Shown piece after piece: positions 22,016 to 33,120 of a stretch of 64,000 nucleotides of DNA (position 1 is the first letter of the stretch; each line of letters begins with the position of its first letter). The stretch spans positions 180,238,626 through 180,302,625 of the forward strand of contig OY821520.1 in the NCBI GenBank assembly GCA_963682025.1. The letters are read 5' to 3'. This stretch comes from Cordilura impudica. Its lineage: Eukaryota; Arthropoda; Insecta; Diptera; Scathophagidae. A model generated the notes under the pieces. That model searched no databases. It was not told the DNA's origin and saw only the letters and a program-made list of their open reading frames with translations. Made by a program: the position numbers and the translations under genes.

Positions 22016-22306
22016 CCCTGACAGACATTTGGTATAGAAACTATAGTATGTATACTATGATATTACATACTACAATATAGTGACACACATGTAGTATGTA
22101 TAGATTGTGGTTTCATTTGACATTTGATCATATGTTTCGAAAAATGGAAAAAGAAATACAAAAAAAAAATGAATAATAATAATAATATTTGAAATATTTT
22201 GCCTGGTTGTTTTGTTAGTATTCCCTTTAGGTTCTTCCGAAGAGATACTAGAATGGATTTATGTAGTGGCTGTTTTATGATTGTTGATTCACAATAAAAA
22301 TATGTT

Positions 22307-22340
<34 letters not shown>

Positions 22341-23508
22341 ATATAAATATTATATAAAGATATTTTCTTTCTATTGTTTATATACTTTTTTAAATAAAAA
22401 AGGACGATTTGGATACTTTTGATACTATGTATTTCATCAAATAAAAATAAAACACGTTGTCGTAGTTTATCTTCTTCAACCTCGTTGTGGCGGACTTTTT
22501 TTACTTGGCAGGTTAATTTTTTTTTTTGGTGGTTGGCTTTACAAAGAACCCACGATGTCAGCTTCTTATCGCTTTCCTTATTTATATTATCCTTTTTATA
22601 AGCTTGGCTTAACAAATAGTTGATTTATTTTATATTTTTGTATATACATATATGATGATTTTGTTTGAAATATGTTCGCTTCAGCTGATTGGTCAGGCTC
22701 CTTTTTGACTTTTTCTGAGGTTCAATGAATTTGTGGTCACAAGCATTAACCGCCTAAGTCGAAAATCATGCTTTCGAGAAAAATAACTTTTATATAAATA
22801 GAATGGGGCTTCATTACGACTTAGGTCAGTATGTTTTCATTAATAACTTTTTAATAAAGAGTGTTAGAGAATTGGGGATTCCACATAAATATAAAGCGTT
22901 TTTAGTAGAATGTGATAGCATACTTAACTCAAATCGTCGAAAATCATGCTTGCGAGGAAAATAACTGTTTATATAAATGTAATGGGGCTTCATTACGACT
23001 TAGGTCAGTATGTTTTCATTAAAAACTTTTTAATAAAGAGTGTTAGAGAAATGGGGATTTCACAAAAATATAAAGCGTTTTTTGTAGAACATGATAGCAT
23101 ACTTAACTCAAATCGTTCTTAAGTCGACTTAGGCGGTTATCGCTTGTGACATTCCTTAATGTAAACAAAATTGAATTAATTTTTTCACAGAAGTATTAAA
23201 AAAAGGAAAATTTGGCAAACAAGAACAAAATGAAATATAAGAAATGACTGTCTTCGTTTAAATTAATTTACAGCTGATCAAATGACATTTGATGAAATTG
23301 TAGCTGTGTTTATTTTTATTTTGGAAGTGTTTAGAAAGTTTTTTATTTTTAGCTGTGTTTAATATAATACCACATTTATACTACATACATGAACATAGTA
23401 TACGAACCAGCTATAAACCAGTTTGTTCGATGGTTTAATTGTGGTATAGGCGGACACACATATGCTATAGAATGGTAGTATGGTATGTATACTACATGTC
23501 TGTCAGGG
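22016..23508. mobile_element. DNA transposon with ccctgacagaca TIRs
   Basis: Perfect 12-bp inverted ends ccctgacagaca (22016-22027) and tgtctgtcaggg (23497-23508), with further imperfect pairing of RGTAtacataccatact-type sequence inside. Flanks atattata and ctattaca agree at 6 of 8 positions, allowing an 8-bp target duplication as in hAT or P elements; the superfamily is unresolved. No transposase is recognised. A long T run (22310-22339) and the nested MITE 22736-23150 lie inside. Confidence 0.65.
22736..23150. mobile_element. MITE family X, copy 2 with internal tandem duplication
   Basis: Ends gtcacaagcattaaccgcct and, inverted, aggcggttatcgcttgtgac. The internal unit occurs twice at a 178-bp period (from 22760 and from 22938), each containing cattacgacttaggtcagta. 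It is nested in the 22016-23508 element. Confidence 0.75.
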
Positions 23509-24204
23509 CTATTACACTCTGAAACATGATGCCCACACAATAAATAATAATAATAATCTAAAATCGTTTTGTTAGAATGCAGTTCTTTCATATGCTTCGT
23601 TTTGAAAAACAGACGTCCGAATATTTCTAAGGTTTATTTGCGAGTGATTCAAAATTAAAAGAATAGTATATAAAAAAGGGATAACATGAAAAACAGATTG
23701 GCAAATATTCACATTACACGTATAAGTTTTGGGATTTTAATCAAGTAGAAAACTAAGCGTCTTTTCGCAGATCCGAATTGAGGACTAAATATTTTTAGGG
23801 ATACCAGATCGAAAAACCCAAAACTTTGGCGGGGAATATAAAATCGCTAATATGTATCTCGAAAAAAAACTGAACGTGGACGCATAATTTGGGCGGTAAC
23901 TATTTTTAGGGTTGCCAAATCGAAACACGTAAAATTTTGGTGGGGAACATAAAATCGTTTCTATCTCGAAAAACTGAGCGGCGTAGAAATAAATAGTTAA
24001 AAAACTTTTTCATAATTTTTCACATTACAATTAACTAGATTAACTTGCCAGAAAACCAATTACGAAAAGCTCTAATTTCTTAATTTTTCAATCAAGCATT
24101 TAAAGTAACTTTTTCCAAATGAAGTAAATACATACATATATATGTAGCAAATTTAAAAATGAAATTTAAAAATGAAATTCTAACACAAAAAACTGTATTT
24201 TCAG
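23509..24204. repeat. Intron-like spacer with a diverged 110-bp duplication
   Basis: A unit containing ctatttttagggataccaga, then ggggaatataaaatcg and atctcgaaaaa, occurs at about 23789-23877. A diverged copy is at 23900-23980. No coding sequence is recognised. The stretch ends in gtattttcag, the acceptor of candidate exon B. Confidence 0.5.
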
Positions 24205-24771
24205 ATACTAATGAATGCTCTCCGAGTACTGATGCAGCTATGGGGGACGAGAGTCAGCAGTTTATTGAAGTTTATCATCAAGGTTATGAAGAATTATTCG
24301 AAGCGGCATCTAATGGTGCTGATATTGACGCCGATGATGAAGAATCGCATGTTTTAACCTTAAATAATTCTTTAACTGCCAATCATTATACAGATAACAA
24401 TACAAACAACCAAAACAATTTAGTTTCGACAACAATTGAGACTACAGAATCTCTACCTAATGAGATATCTTTGCCAGCTGTTACCTTGGTTGCTAATGAC
24501 AATGAATTTATACAGAGTAATGTTAGCACAGAAATTATTTATTCTCAACAAGCAAATATATTATCTCAGGAAAGAAACCAAGATGAATTAACTGAAACAA
24601 GTTCCATGCAGCCTATTACTTCTATCAGTAATATGGCTCTACATGCTAATAGTTCATATAGGAGAGAACCTATGAGAAGACTGTCATTTTTAGATCAACA
24701 ATATTGTACTCATATGCCATCATTTAATAATCCCACAGAAGAAGGCCAATTAAATCTCTTCAATCAGGATG
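24205..24771 (+). CDS. Candidate host-gene internal exon B
   Basis: A 567-bp splice-bounded open segment: acceptor tgtattttcag, donor ggatg then gtatgtaaa. It encodes about 189 residues of acidic, N/S/T-rich, probably disordered protein, including MGDESQQFIEVYHQGYEEL, NGADIDADDEESHVLTLNN and, near the end, RREPMRRLSFLDQQY, a basophilic-kinase-like RRLSF site. Start and end phases are both 1 and agree with the end of candidate exon A: the joining codon would be GAT. No known family is recognised. It is the best-supported non-transposon coding segment in the window. The upstream ATG at 24159 is in frame but lies before the acceptor. Confidence 0.55.
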
Positions 24772-25740
24772 GTATGTAAAATCAATTCGTTTAGTTCTAT
24801 TTTAATGACGTTATTGCTATACCTGATAATATTAACGTATTTTCCTACGATATGTAAATCAACTGGAAAATTTAAAGCAATTATTTTTTTATATATATAT
24901 ATATAGTTTTATTACTTTTCCAGAAATGATTATCTGTTAAAATAGCTGTCTTCGAAATTTAATTTTTTATATATTTATTAATTCTGTTTACCGTTCGAAC
25001 TTCAACTCATGTATTTTACAATCGAAACTGCACAGCATTATCCCCGCCACTTACTTAGCCACTAGGATTCGGACCTCGGCGGATTCCAAACAAGAACTGG
25101 CAAAAAATTGTGGCCGTAAATTAGCTATAGAATTATGTCACCACCTAATATTTAGTAAAGAGGCAAATTAAAATAGAAGCAACATGAAACTCCTAAATCC
25201 ATCTTTTTACTAAGAGTAGATCTTACCTTATTAGCAAACATAATAATATGATCAATGAAGTCAAGTTTCCAAGATCCAGATATGTTCGACCGGTGCCTAA
25301 TACTATTCCATTAATGTAATATGTAATGACTCTTCACTTTAAGATCTGTCTGTCAGAGAATTTTGTTACCTATGCTACCGGCCCACAGTGGCGCCTTTCC
25401 CCAAATAGCGTGGCAAAAATCAAAAATTTGATAGAAGCATTCAGTAAAATCAATGAATTTATAGGATATAGCATTTCTCACAGAATCAATAAACGATTTT
25501 AAAATCGGATAAAAATTATGGATGATAGAGCTCCGCAAATTTGGAATTTTTTTAGCTTTTAGAAAAAGGCGCACAATTTTTTGAAAAATATCCTCTTTCA
25601 AATCAAATCGGCAAACTGGTTAACCAATTATAATGCTTTTGGTGTCATTTGAAAGGTTTTTTTTTATTTTCTATAAAACAGAATAATAATCTAACCCATA
25701 AAAGCAAAGTTTTTATTAAAACTCTTTCTTTCCTTATTTG
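24772..25740. other. Intron-like region, no gene recognised
   Basis: Mostly AT-rich. A less AT-rich patch at 24980-25160 is uninterpretable. At 25325-25375 is gactcttcactttaagatct with ctaccggcc shortly after; a related block recurs at 56548-56605, so a dispersed repeat is present. Confidence 0.4.
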
Positions 25741-26278
25741 CGTGACTATTTTAAAATTAATCTTTGATCACAACAAGTCTATGGATCAAGTTTGAGATTG
25801 ATTGGATGAGGGAAAATGGGGCTGAAATCACTCCGTAACAGTGCGTGGCTATGCATGACTATCTTTAAGTTAATATTTGATGACAACAAGTCTGTGGACC
25901 AAGTTTCAGATTGATTGGATGAGGAAAATGGGGTTTAAATCACTCCGTAACTGTGTGTGTATGCGTGGCTGTGTGTGATTATCTTAAAATTAATCTTTGG
26001 CTACACCAAGTCTATGGACAAAGTTTCAGATCGATCGGATGAGCGGAAATGGGGTTTAAATCACTACGTGACTGTGCGTGACTATACGTGACTTGTGTGA
26101 CTATGTCAAAGTTATTCTTTTTTTTACGGCAAGTCTATCGACCAAGTTTCAGCTCTTTCGGATAAGGGGAAATGGGTTTTAAAGCACTCCGTGACTGCGT
26201 AACTACACCAAAATTAATCTATGGTCATAACAAGACTATGGGCCAAGTTTCAGATCAATTGCATGAAGGGGAATAGAG
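25741..26278. repeat. Tandem repeat, about five units of 100-120 bp
   Basis: Imperfect tandem units each contain a variant of acaacaagtctatggacc, then aagtttcagattgattgga, tgaggggaaatggggttt and aaatcactccgtgactgtg. Unit length varies because of GTGACTATGCGTG-like linkers. No coding potential. It directly abuts the 3' end of the LOA-like LINE. Confidence 0.8.
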
Positions 26279-26399
26279 TTGCCGCATCCGTTATGCATCC
26301 CTCCTGAACCAGCCAGATTCCCTCAAGAAGTCCGCAAAGTTGCCGAGTGGAACGTCTACTATGCAGCCCAGGTTATCGAAGAATCTTTGCCCTAGATAT

Positions 26400-27804
26400 C
26401 TAAGGCACCGCTCCTTCAGAGCGGCAGCAAATGTTGCACTGACTCCTCCTCGTCCACATCCATACAGCTCCTACAGAAGTCAGCTCTCGGGACACCTATG
26501 CGTTCAGCCAGCCGCCGTATTACACAGTGTCCAGTCAGTACTCCTGTAAGTAGGCTGATTGTCTCTTTACTAAAACCAAGGAGTGATTTCGTTTTACTTG
26601 GATTAGGCAAGGGCCATAGGATTTTAGTTATTCTGCGTCCAACTTGTCCTTAATTCAAGATCGGGTGCCTCTTGAATCAGATTAGACAGCTCTGATAGAG
26701 GGATTCTTATATCAGTGTCCATCGTCCCACGCAGAGAAACTGAGCCTTTCCGCACACTCTCAGCCAGTACGTTTCCTTTGGCCCCACTATGTCCTGGAAC
26801 CCATATCAGCCCGTTCCAGAATTATTTTCGCTGCAATGAGAATAGCGTGAATCTCGGCCTGAAAAACGCTACATTTGTCAGGGATTCTCCGAGTTACCTG
26901 AATGTCAAGTTGCTCGGAGTAGACCCCTGAACCTGTACCCTCTTCCATCTTCGAACCGTCGGTATACACTGAGATCGCAGCCCTGTCTATGACAGAGCTT
27001 GCGGCCCACTCTCCCTTAGTCGGTATTTGGATCGCAGAATTACCCCCAAAGTTCATCACCGGTGACATATAATCGGGTTCCCGATCAATTTGCGTCCCGC
27101 ACACTGTCCACAGTATTGTGCCGTGTCCCCAAGAGCTTTATTCTAGCTTATATGACTCCCTTAAACGGAGAGCCACTTTCGCTGACGTGCTCTTGATGAA
27201 AATATCAATAGGCATGATATTCAGCATTTCCTCCAGTCCCGCCTGTGGTGTCGATCTAATGCTTCCGGTGGTGCCCAGACAGGCCAATCTCTGTACCTTC
27301 ACGAGTCCAGAAAGTCTGGCCCCTACGTTCACAGCTCCCCACACACCAGATTACCATAGGTCAAAATAGGTCTAATTATGGCACAATACATCCGGTGGAT
27401 GATCTGCGGTTTGAGTCCCCATCTTCTGCCAAACGTCCTCCTGCAGGTGTAAAGGCACATAACGTCTTCTTAGTCCTTTCCTCTACGTTCCTCGACTAAG
27501 TGAGTTTAGAGTCCAGAATAACACCCAAATACTTCGCCTCTTTTGACAGTACCAGTGTCCTCCCGCCCAGTCTTGGAGGATTGAACTCAGGTACCTTCGT
27601 CCTTCTAGTAAAGAGAACCAACCGTTTTCCCTTGCCCATTTCACGAGTTTACCTAATACCGACTCCATGAGGTCACCGATCGTTGATAGAAATCTACCTC
27701 TGACCAGAAGCACAACATCATCAGCATAGGCGACCACCGTTCTTTCGAAAGATTGTAGGATTTTATTGATAACCAGGTTCCAAAAAGGAGATATAACTCC
27801 GCCT
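26400..27804 (-). pseudogene. LOA-like ORF2: RT active site, RNase H, C-terminal Cys/His
   Basis: Continuation beyond the LTR derivative: GGVISPFWNLVINKILQSFE, then VVAYADDVVLLVRGRF with the catalytic YADD (27483-27804). A frameshifted thumb follows, then RNase H at 26787-27104 (ISVYTDGSKMEEGTGSGVYS with the first Asp, and SVFQAEIHAI with the Glu). The C-terminal ADFCRSCMDVDEEESVQHLL (26416-26610) is the usual Cys/His tail of this group. About a dozen residues expected between the two RT halves (RGTPQ-type motif) are missing. Confidence 0.75.
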
Positions 27805-28942
27805 GAATAACTCTGGGGGTTCTTAATTTTGTAAAGGGACAGATGGGGATATATGGGGGATGTATGAGAATTGTATGTTAATAACTTACATGTGAGCCAA
27901 ATAGAAAATTGATGAAAGAGGGGTGTGGTTTCAAGAAAAAAATCAACATGTATAACTGAATTAACATAAATAATCACTTTTTTTTCTTTCTTTTTTAATA
28001 ATAAATTTTTAAACGTTCTTATTAATGTTTTTTTATTATTCCCTTAATGTTTTTTTTCTTATTCCCTAAATGCCAAACATCAGCTTCGTGCGGTTTTATT
28101 TTCTTTATTTCATTTCTTTATGTATATCGCTGTTGGCTCCCTTGCTCAGCCGTTGTATTCAGCTATTAAAATACGTCAATGAGCAGCGGTGTATTTATTG
28201 TATGTTTTTTTCCTTTTTTAGGGGGAAGTGTATAAATTAGGAATTTATATTGGGAATTTAAATTGGGAATATAAATCTGGGAATATATGCAAACTTGATA
28301 AGTCGTAATTAATATATTAGTAAAGTTAAACCATTTTCCATTTTCTGGTTCAAAAAAAAAAAAAAAAAATTCGAAGGACCATGAATAACTCTAGGGGTTC
28401 TTAATTTTGTAAAGGGACAGATGGGGATATATGGGGGATGTATGAGAATTATATGTTAATAACTTACATGTGAGCCAAATAGAAAATTGACGAAAGAGGG
28501 GTGTGGTTTCAAGATTGCAGGTATAATTTTATTTACCAAATATACTTTTATGTTTACAATTCAATCCACTGATGTTGACTCACTGAAATATGTGAATCTG
28601 GGACAACGGGTGTACGTCGTTTGTTGGATGATCCAATTGAAGATAACTAGATGATAATCGGATGGTTCAACTGGATGAACCTGAATTGGAGGATTCAGTT
28701 GAAGATGATTTGATGAAAATCTGATGATTCAGTTAAAGATGATCTGATGATTCAGTTAAAGGTGATACTTCGTTAAGAGCAAAACTAGGGAAAAAACAAA
28801 AATAAACAACTATTAAACAGTGTTGTATGGGATCGTATTGATTCTCATAATTATACACTTTAAAAAACAGGGGGGATGGGATCGTATTGATTCTCATAAT
28901 TATACACTTTAAAAAACAGGGGGTATGGCTAAGTGCTGAACA
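27805..28942 (-). mobile_element. BEL/Pao-type deletion derivative (LTR, PBS, partial LTR)
   Basis: Minus-strand remnant. It has a complete LTR at 28382-28942, a primer-binding-site candidate at 28371-28381 (tcgaaggacca on the plus strand, identical to that of the intact element), a short leader (about 28200-28370), and the outer 130 bp of a second LTR at 27805-27935. All coding sequence is gone. Flanks (ccgcc and cccac) do not form a clear target duplication, and LINE sequence is missing at the join, so deletion or recombination followed insertion. Confidence 0.7.
28382..28942 (-). repeat. 5' LTR of the BEL/Pao derivative
   Basis: 561 bp, tgaataac to gctgaaca on the plus strand. It is related to the 616-bp LTR of the intact BEL element in its outer 130 bp (caaccattaaaca-like and ttatacac...aacaggggg blocks) but is a distinct family. 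It contains a tandem duplication of about 49 bp at 28827-28925 and shorter gatgatctgatgattcagtt repeats at 28700-28760. Confidence 0.75.
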
Positions 28943-30165
28943 CCCACCCTCACCTGTATTGGAGTTTTTCACCCTGCTCTTCAGCATGTTGCCCGTCCAT
29001 AAGATTATCTGTGTATCTGTGCCCGTACTACCGAATGCTTCTAGGATCGATGATATTTTGACATTATTGAACGCCCCTTCCACGTCCAAAAAAGAAGCCA
29101 AAACATATTCCTTATAGTGAAGAGCATCCTCAATCGTTCCCACTACTTCGTGTAAAAGCGTATCCACCGACCATCCCTTGAGGTATGCATGTTGAGCTTT
29201 ACAGAAGTTATCCGGTGTTAGCTTACTTCTCACATAGAAATCTACCAGTCTTTCCAAAGTTTTCAGTAAAAACGATGACAGACTGATATGTCTGTAGTCA
29301 TTTGCGGTAATATGGTTTATCTTTGCCGCTTTGGGGATAAAGACCACTCTAACCTCTCTCCACTCCTTTTGTATGTACCCTGATGCCAGGCTGCCTGAAA
29401 GGATCATTAGTAGCCATGGCATAATTGTCTCTAAGGACTCCTTCAAAAGAGCCAGGAATATACCATCTGGCCCTGCTGACTTGTAAGGCTTAAATGATCG
29501 TACTGCCCACTCTGTTTTACTTTCGTCCACTATTGATCTAATTTGCCCATATTCAGGAATTGCGGCTGATGAGAGAGCTATCGTGCAGCTGTCTTCCATC
29601 ACCTCATCTCTGCAACCCGGGAAGTGAGTGTCCATTAGAAGTTCAATAGTGTCTTTGCTGCTTTCCGTGAAACTGCCGTCAGGTTTCATAAGAAAACCCG
29701 TTGTGCTCCGGTCCTTGGAAAGGAAAGTGGCCCATGATTCACTCTTAGCCCTGCGTGTCGCCTTTTTGAAAGCATTAAACCTGAGACGGTAATTATCCCA
29801 ATCCTCAGTTTTCTTGTGTTTTTCGCCTTAATAAAGAGTTTTCTAGTTTCCGTTCTGAGTAGCTTAAGCTCCCGGGTCCACAACGATTGGTTCATTTTCC
29901 TAGAAGGCAAGTGCTCAGGGCATGAGTTTAGATATGTTCTTTAAGTGTTTTCGTCACTAGACATGCTGGTTCTCCACATCTTGACTGCTGACCGGCCCTT
30001 CCATATTCGGAGGCGGTAGATTTGGCACAAGGCTGCGGAATTTGACCCAGTTAGTCTTCCTCGGATTCCGATATGGAATCAATCCCCCGAAAGAGATGTC
30101 AATGCTGTAGATTATCCTGTATTGATCTGAAAAAGAACATTCCAAGGATTCCCTCCAGTCCACAA
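28943..30165 (-). pseudogene. LOA-like ORF2: endonuclease end, spacer, RT fingers and palm
   Basis: Minus strand. Endonuclease end with a decayed SDQYRIIYSID and GLIPYRNPRKTNWVKF (29957-30163), where the usual SDH has become SDQ. Spacer KMNQSLWTRELKLLRTETRK (29830-29900). A long open RT frame follows (28733-29689), with YKSAGPDGIFLALLKESLE, VRVVFIPKAAKIN, DYRHISLSSFLLKTLERLVD and FLDVEGAFNNVKISSILEA. Relative to the family consensus, the palm Asp is kept in FLDVEGAF. The frame runs into the LTR derivative after NSNTGEGG. Confidence 0.75.
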
Positions 30166-30170
30166 TGGGG

Positions 30171-30784
30171 AAATATTCTCACACTTTGACCTAAAAGACG
30201 TTAATGGCTGAAATTTTTTGCGATTTAGGAGGGCTCAACTTTGACACCTTTTGACTGATGTGTAAGATAAGGTTGCTCTTAATTCAGAATGTTTTAAAAA
30301 CTACAGTTTTCGAAAAAAGTGCAAATAAAATGCGACATTTTTTGTCAGTAAAGAAAATGGCATTAGATATTACCTAAAATGGTTTACTAATACAATATAA
30401 CTAGTTAAAGTGAACTTGGCTGCATATACTTGCCAGTCTGCACGCAACAACAATAAAGTTGTAAACACTTCTTGACATACACTGTATAGATGAGTAGACG
30501 TGTTTTGCCATAACTCAGTGAAAAATAATTCGATTTTAAAGTTATATGGCTTATTTTAAAGGTTGTAAAATACCAAATATTATATAATTTTTGAAGATTT
30601 TTATATTATTTTTCACGATTTTTTTTTTTTTTTTTTTTTTGGTGCTTGACAATAGAAATTTTAATTTTTTTCATATTTGTATCACTTATAGCAATCAAAT
30701 GCAGAGGCTCTGCTTATATAAAAATATTTATTATTATTTATTATTTCAACGGGATAATTTTTCATTTTCAGTATTTTTGTAAAT
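30171..30784. other. Spacer, no gene recognised
   Basis: AT-rich DNA with a run of 21-22 T at 30620-30641. No ORF or terminal repeat supports a feature. Confidence 0.5.
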
Positions 30785-31875
30785 GATGTTTTTAGTGTTT
30801 GCAAATATGTCCGAGTTCATGCATATGATGATGATTAACAGCTTTACATATCGAAGCGAACTGATTCTATTGACGTAACATGCTGCAAAGTTAACAGAGA
30901 CTTAGAGGCAATAGCGAAGTGGGCAGATGTGAATTTGCTTAATCCAACTGTTTTACCAATTAGTATATACAAACTTAATTTTGATTTACTTCCAGGAATT
31001 TTCCTGAGAAGTTATGCTCCTAAGTATGTGGAAAAGGTAAAATATTTGGGCTTTTATATTAACTCCACTCTTTCATGTAGTGATCATATTAATAATATAG
31101 TACGAAATCTGTATCTTACCGTTCGTAAACTTAGATTGTCCTCCATCTTTACACCGATTGAAATTAAGCGAAAACTCATAACTCAGTTGATAGTCCCACT
31201 AATTTCATATTCTGCTGAAGTTTATAGCAAACTTGAGTCCCACCCTTTGCATAAACTGCAGGTCTCTTTTATTAATGCTACACTATATGTCTATGGTCTG
31301 CGGCGGTTTAGTAGCATATTTCTTCGAATGAGAAATTTGTTATTCCTACATAAATTACTTCACATAAAAAAACCCGCGTATCTGTATGAGAAAATAGATT
31401 TCGGTAGATCTACAAGATGTATGACATTGATTATTCCACGATACAGCCACCTAAACACCAGCAGATTTTTTTTCGTTAATGCCATTAAACTTTGGAACAC
31501 ATTACCTACAAACTTAAAACTAATTGCAAGGAAAAATAGCTTTAAGCAATCACTTTTCGAATACATTACTAGAAACAATTAAATATTTCCCTATCTAACT
31601 ACTTATTTTCTTAACTTTAACTTTCTAAATTGTTGTCTTATTTACTTATATTTCATTTTAATTCTTGACTTTGATAATCAACTCCACATTTGTATTGCTA
31701 AATTTGTAATATTAAATTTATATTGCTAAATTTGTGTTTATGTTTTAATTTTTATTTTTTATTATTTTTTAAAAATGTACTAATTATGACTTTCATTATG
31801 TAATAACTTTTGAACTGTAAAAGAATTATATTCTCATTGTTCTAATAATGCAATTAAATAAATAAAAAAAAAAGT
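30785..31875 (+). pseudogene. 5'-truncated Jockey/CR1-like LINE (RT C-terminus and 3'UTR)
   Basis: Begins in the decayed RT active-site region (HAYDDDF where HAYADDVQL is expected, near 30820) and continues as a long open frame (30929-31582). This carries the RT thumb and C-terminal region: KVKYLGFYINSTLSCSDHIN, LITQLIVPLISYSAEVY, YVYGLRRFSSIF and the typical terminal NAIKLWNTLPTNLKLIARKN. A 3'UTR runs to a poly-A-like tail at 31855-31875. The YVYGLRRFS block ties it to the LINE at 7490-16113. Confidence 0.75.
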
Positions 31876-32150
31876 TTTTCATTTTCGTTTTTCGTTTTTC
31901 ATTTTTTATTTGTCATTTTTTATTTTTAATTTTTTATTTTTCATTTTTTATTTTTCTTATATAATTTTTGGTTTTTCATTTTTTATTTTTAATTTTTAAT
32001 TTTTTATTTTTCATTTATAATTTTTCGTTTTTCATTTTTCATTTTTAATTTTTCTTTTTTCATTTTTTATTTTTCCTGTTTTATTTTTCATTTTCAATTT
32101 TCATTTTTCAATTTTCATTTTTCAATTTTCATTTTTAATTTTTCATTTTC
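31876..32150. repeat. T-rich low-complexity array
   Basis: About 275 bp of variants of ttttcattttttatttttaa. It directly follows the LINE poly-A tail, so it may derive from tail-associated microsatellite expansion. Confidence 0.8.
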
Positions 32151-32267
32151 AAAAAGGTTATTACATACATACATATTAAACTAATTTAAAAAAAAAAATA
32201 ATAATTTACTGAATGGTTAATTACCAAATTGAGCGATTTTAGCAATCAAAAATAAAAAACCACTTAC

Positions 32268-32347
32268 GGTTTGAAATGGTCCATCGATGACGCCAGACCC
32301 GCAGTTAGTTCTAGACCGAGTTTCCTTTTGTTTTCTTCTGTTAGCAT
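32268..32347 (-). CDS. Candidate short host exon (minus strand), uncertain
   Basis: Minus-strand ATG at 32347 opens a frame MLTEENKRKLGLELTAGLAS that ends at a consensus donor (caaacc then gtaagtgg, 32267). A second frame is also open across the segment, so coding status is ambiguous. A coding-like composition next to a strong donor is the only evidence. It could be a first coding exon whose upstream part was cut by the LINE that starts near 32405. Confidence 0.25.
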
Positions 32348-32414
32348 TTCTGTAGCATTTCAAGAAACCCTCGAGGTAATGATACTGTGATACTTTGAAA
32401 ATAGTTTTTACAAA

Positions 32415-33098
32415 ATGAAAATTCAAAGTTCAATGCATGACAATGGGCTAAGGCAAATAGTTAATCAATTCACAAGAGTCACAAATTTATCAAAAACAAT
32501 TATTGACTATGTTATAACAAATAGCTATAAAGTATCGGTGGAAATGAATTCAGCATTTATTATATCAGACCATGAAGTAATAAACATAATGATTAAATGT
32601 GATAAAAAGAAAACAAAGTGCAATAAACAACTAGAGATTTTTAAATATAAGCCGGGGCTTTTTAACCGAGAACTAAGCTCAATATTGGAATACGATGGAG
32701 GCAAAGACATCAATGATAACGCCAATTATATGCACAGATGTTATGAGGAAACTGTGTGGAAATCCTCTAAAATAATAACGGTAAAGGAGCAAGTTTTTTC
32801 TGACCAATGGTTTACTGATGATCTCAATAGAATGAAGCAAAATAAAATTATAATGCATGCTAAGGCCAATTATGAAAATACAATCGAAGCATGGAAAAAC
32901 TACACCGAAATAAGAAATAAATATAAATTAGAAATTGAGAATGCAAAATTTAAGTACACAACTGACCAAATAAACAGAACCAAAGACCAAAAGCAAATGT
33001 GGAACACAATAAAAAACTTAGTGATGAAGAAAGAGCAAAATGTGATCAAATCTGTGATATTCAGTGACGGTGAACAAGGAAAACAAGCAATAAGCTAG
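32415..33098 (+). pseudogene. LINE ORF2, endonuclease C-terminus and spacer
   Basis: DNGLRQIVNQFTRVTN, SKTIIDYVITN and FIISDHEVINIM form the end of an AP-type endonuclease domain, with the catalytic Asp-His pair present in SDH. A basic spacer follows (SDQWFTDDLNRMKQNKI; AKFKYTTDQINRTKDQKQMW). The frame breaks at a stop near 33098, only a few codons before the BEL insertion point. Confidence 0.75.
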
Positions 33099-33120
33099 TC
33101 ATTTTAATGAATACTTTGTT

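Larger units (their letters stand above)
26285..30170 (-). mobile_element. LOA-like LINE with RNase H, split by an LTR derivative
   Basis: Non-LTR retrotransposon on the minus strand, 5' truncated in the endonuclease near 30170. Order: endonuclease C-terminus, spacer, RT (interrupted at 27805-28942), RNase H, and a Cys/His tail near the 3' end. An RNase H domain after RT, together with the GGVISP...VVAYADDVV style of RT, points to the LOA clade (or a relative in the I group). Many frameshifts. Confidence 0.75.

Noticed and set aside
22289..22615. 108-residue minus-strand Lys-rich ORF
   Set aside because: The C-terminal third is a translated A/T run, and the rest has no recognised domain; not enough to call a transposase.
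26340..27369. Several plus-strand ORFs in the LOA-like LINE
   Set aside because: Antisense shadows of the RNase H and C-terminal Cys/His coding on the minus strand.
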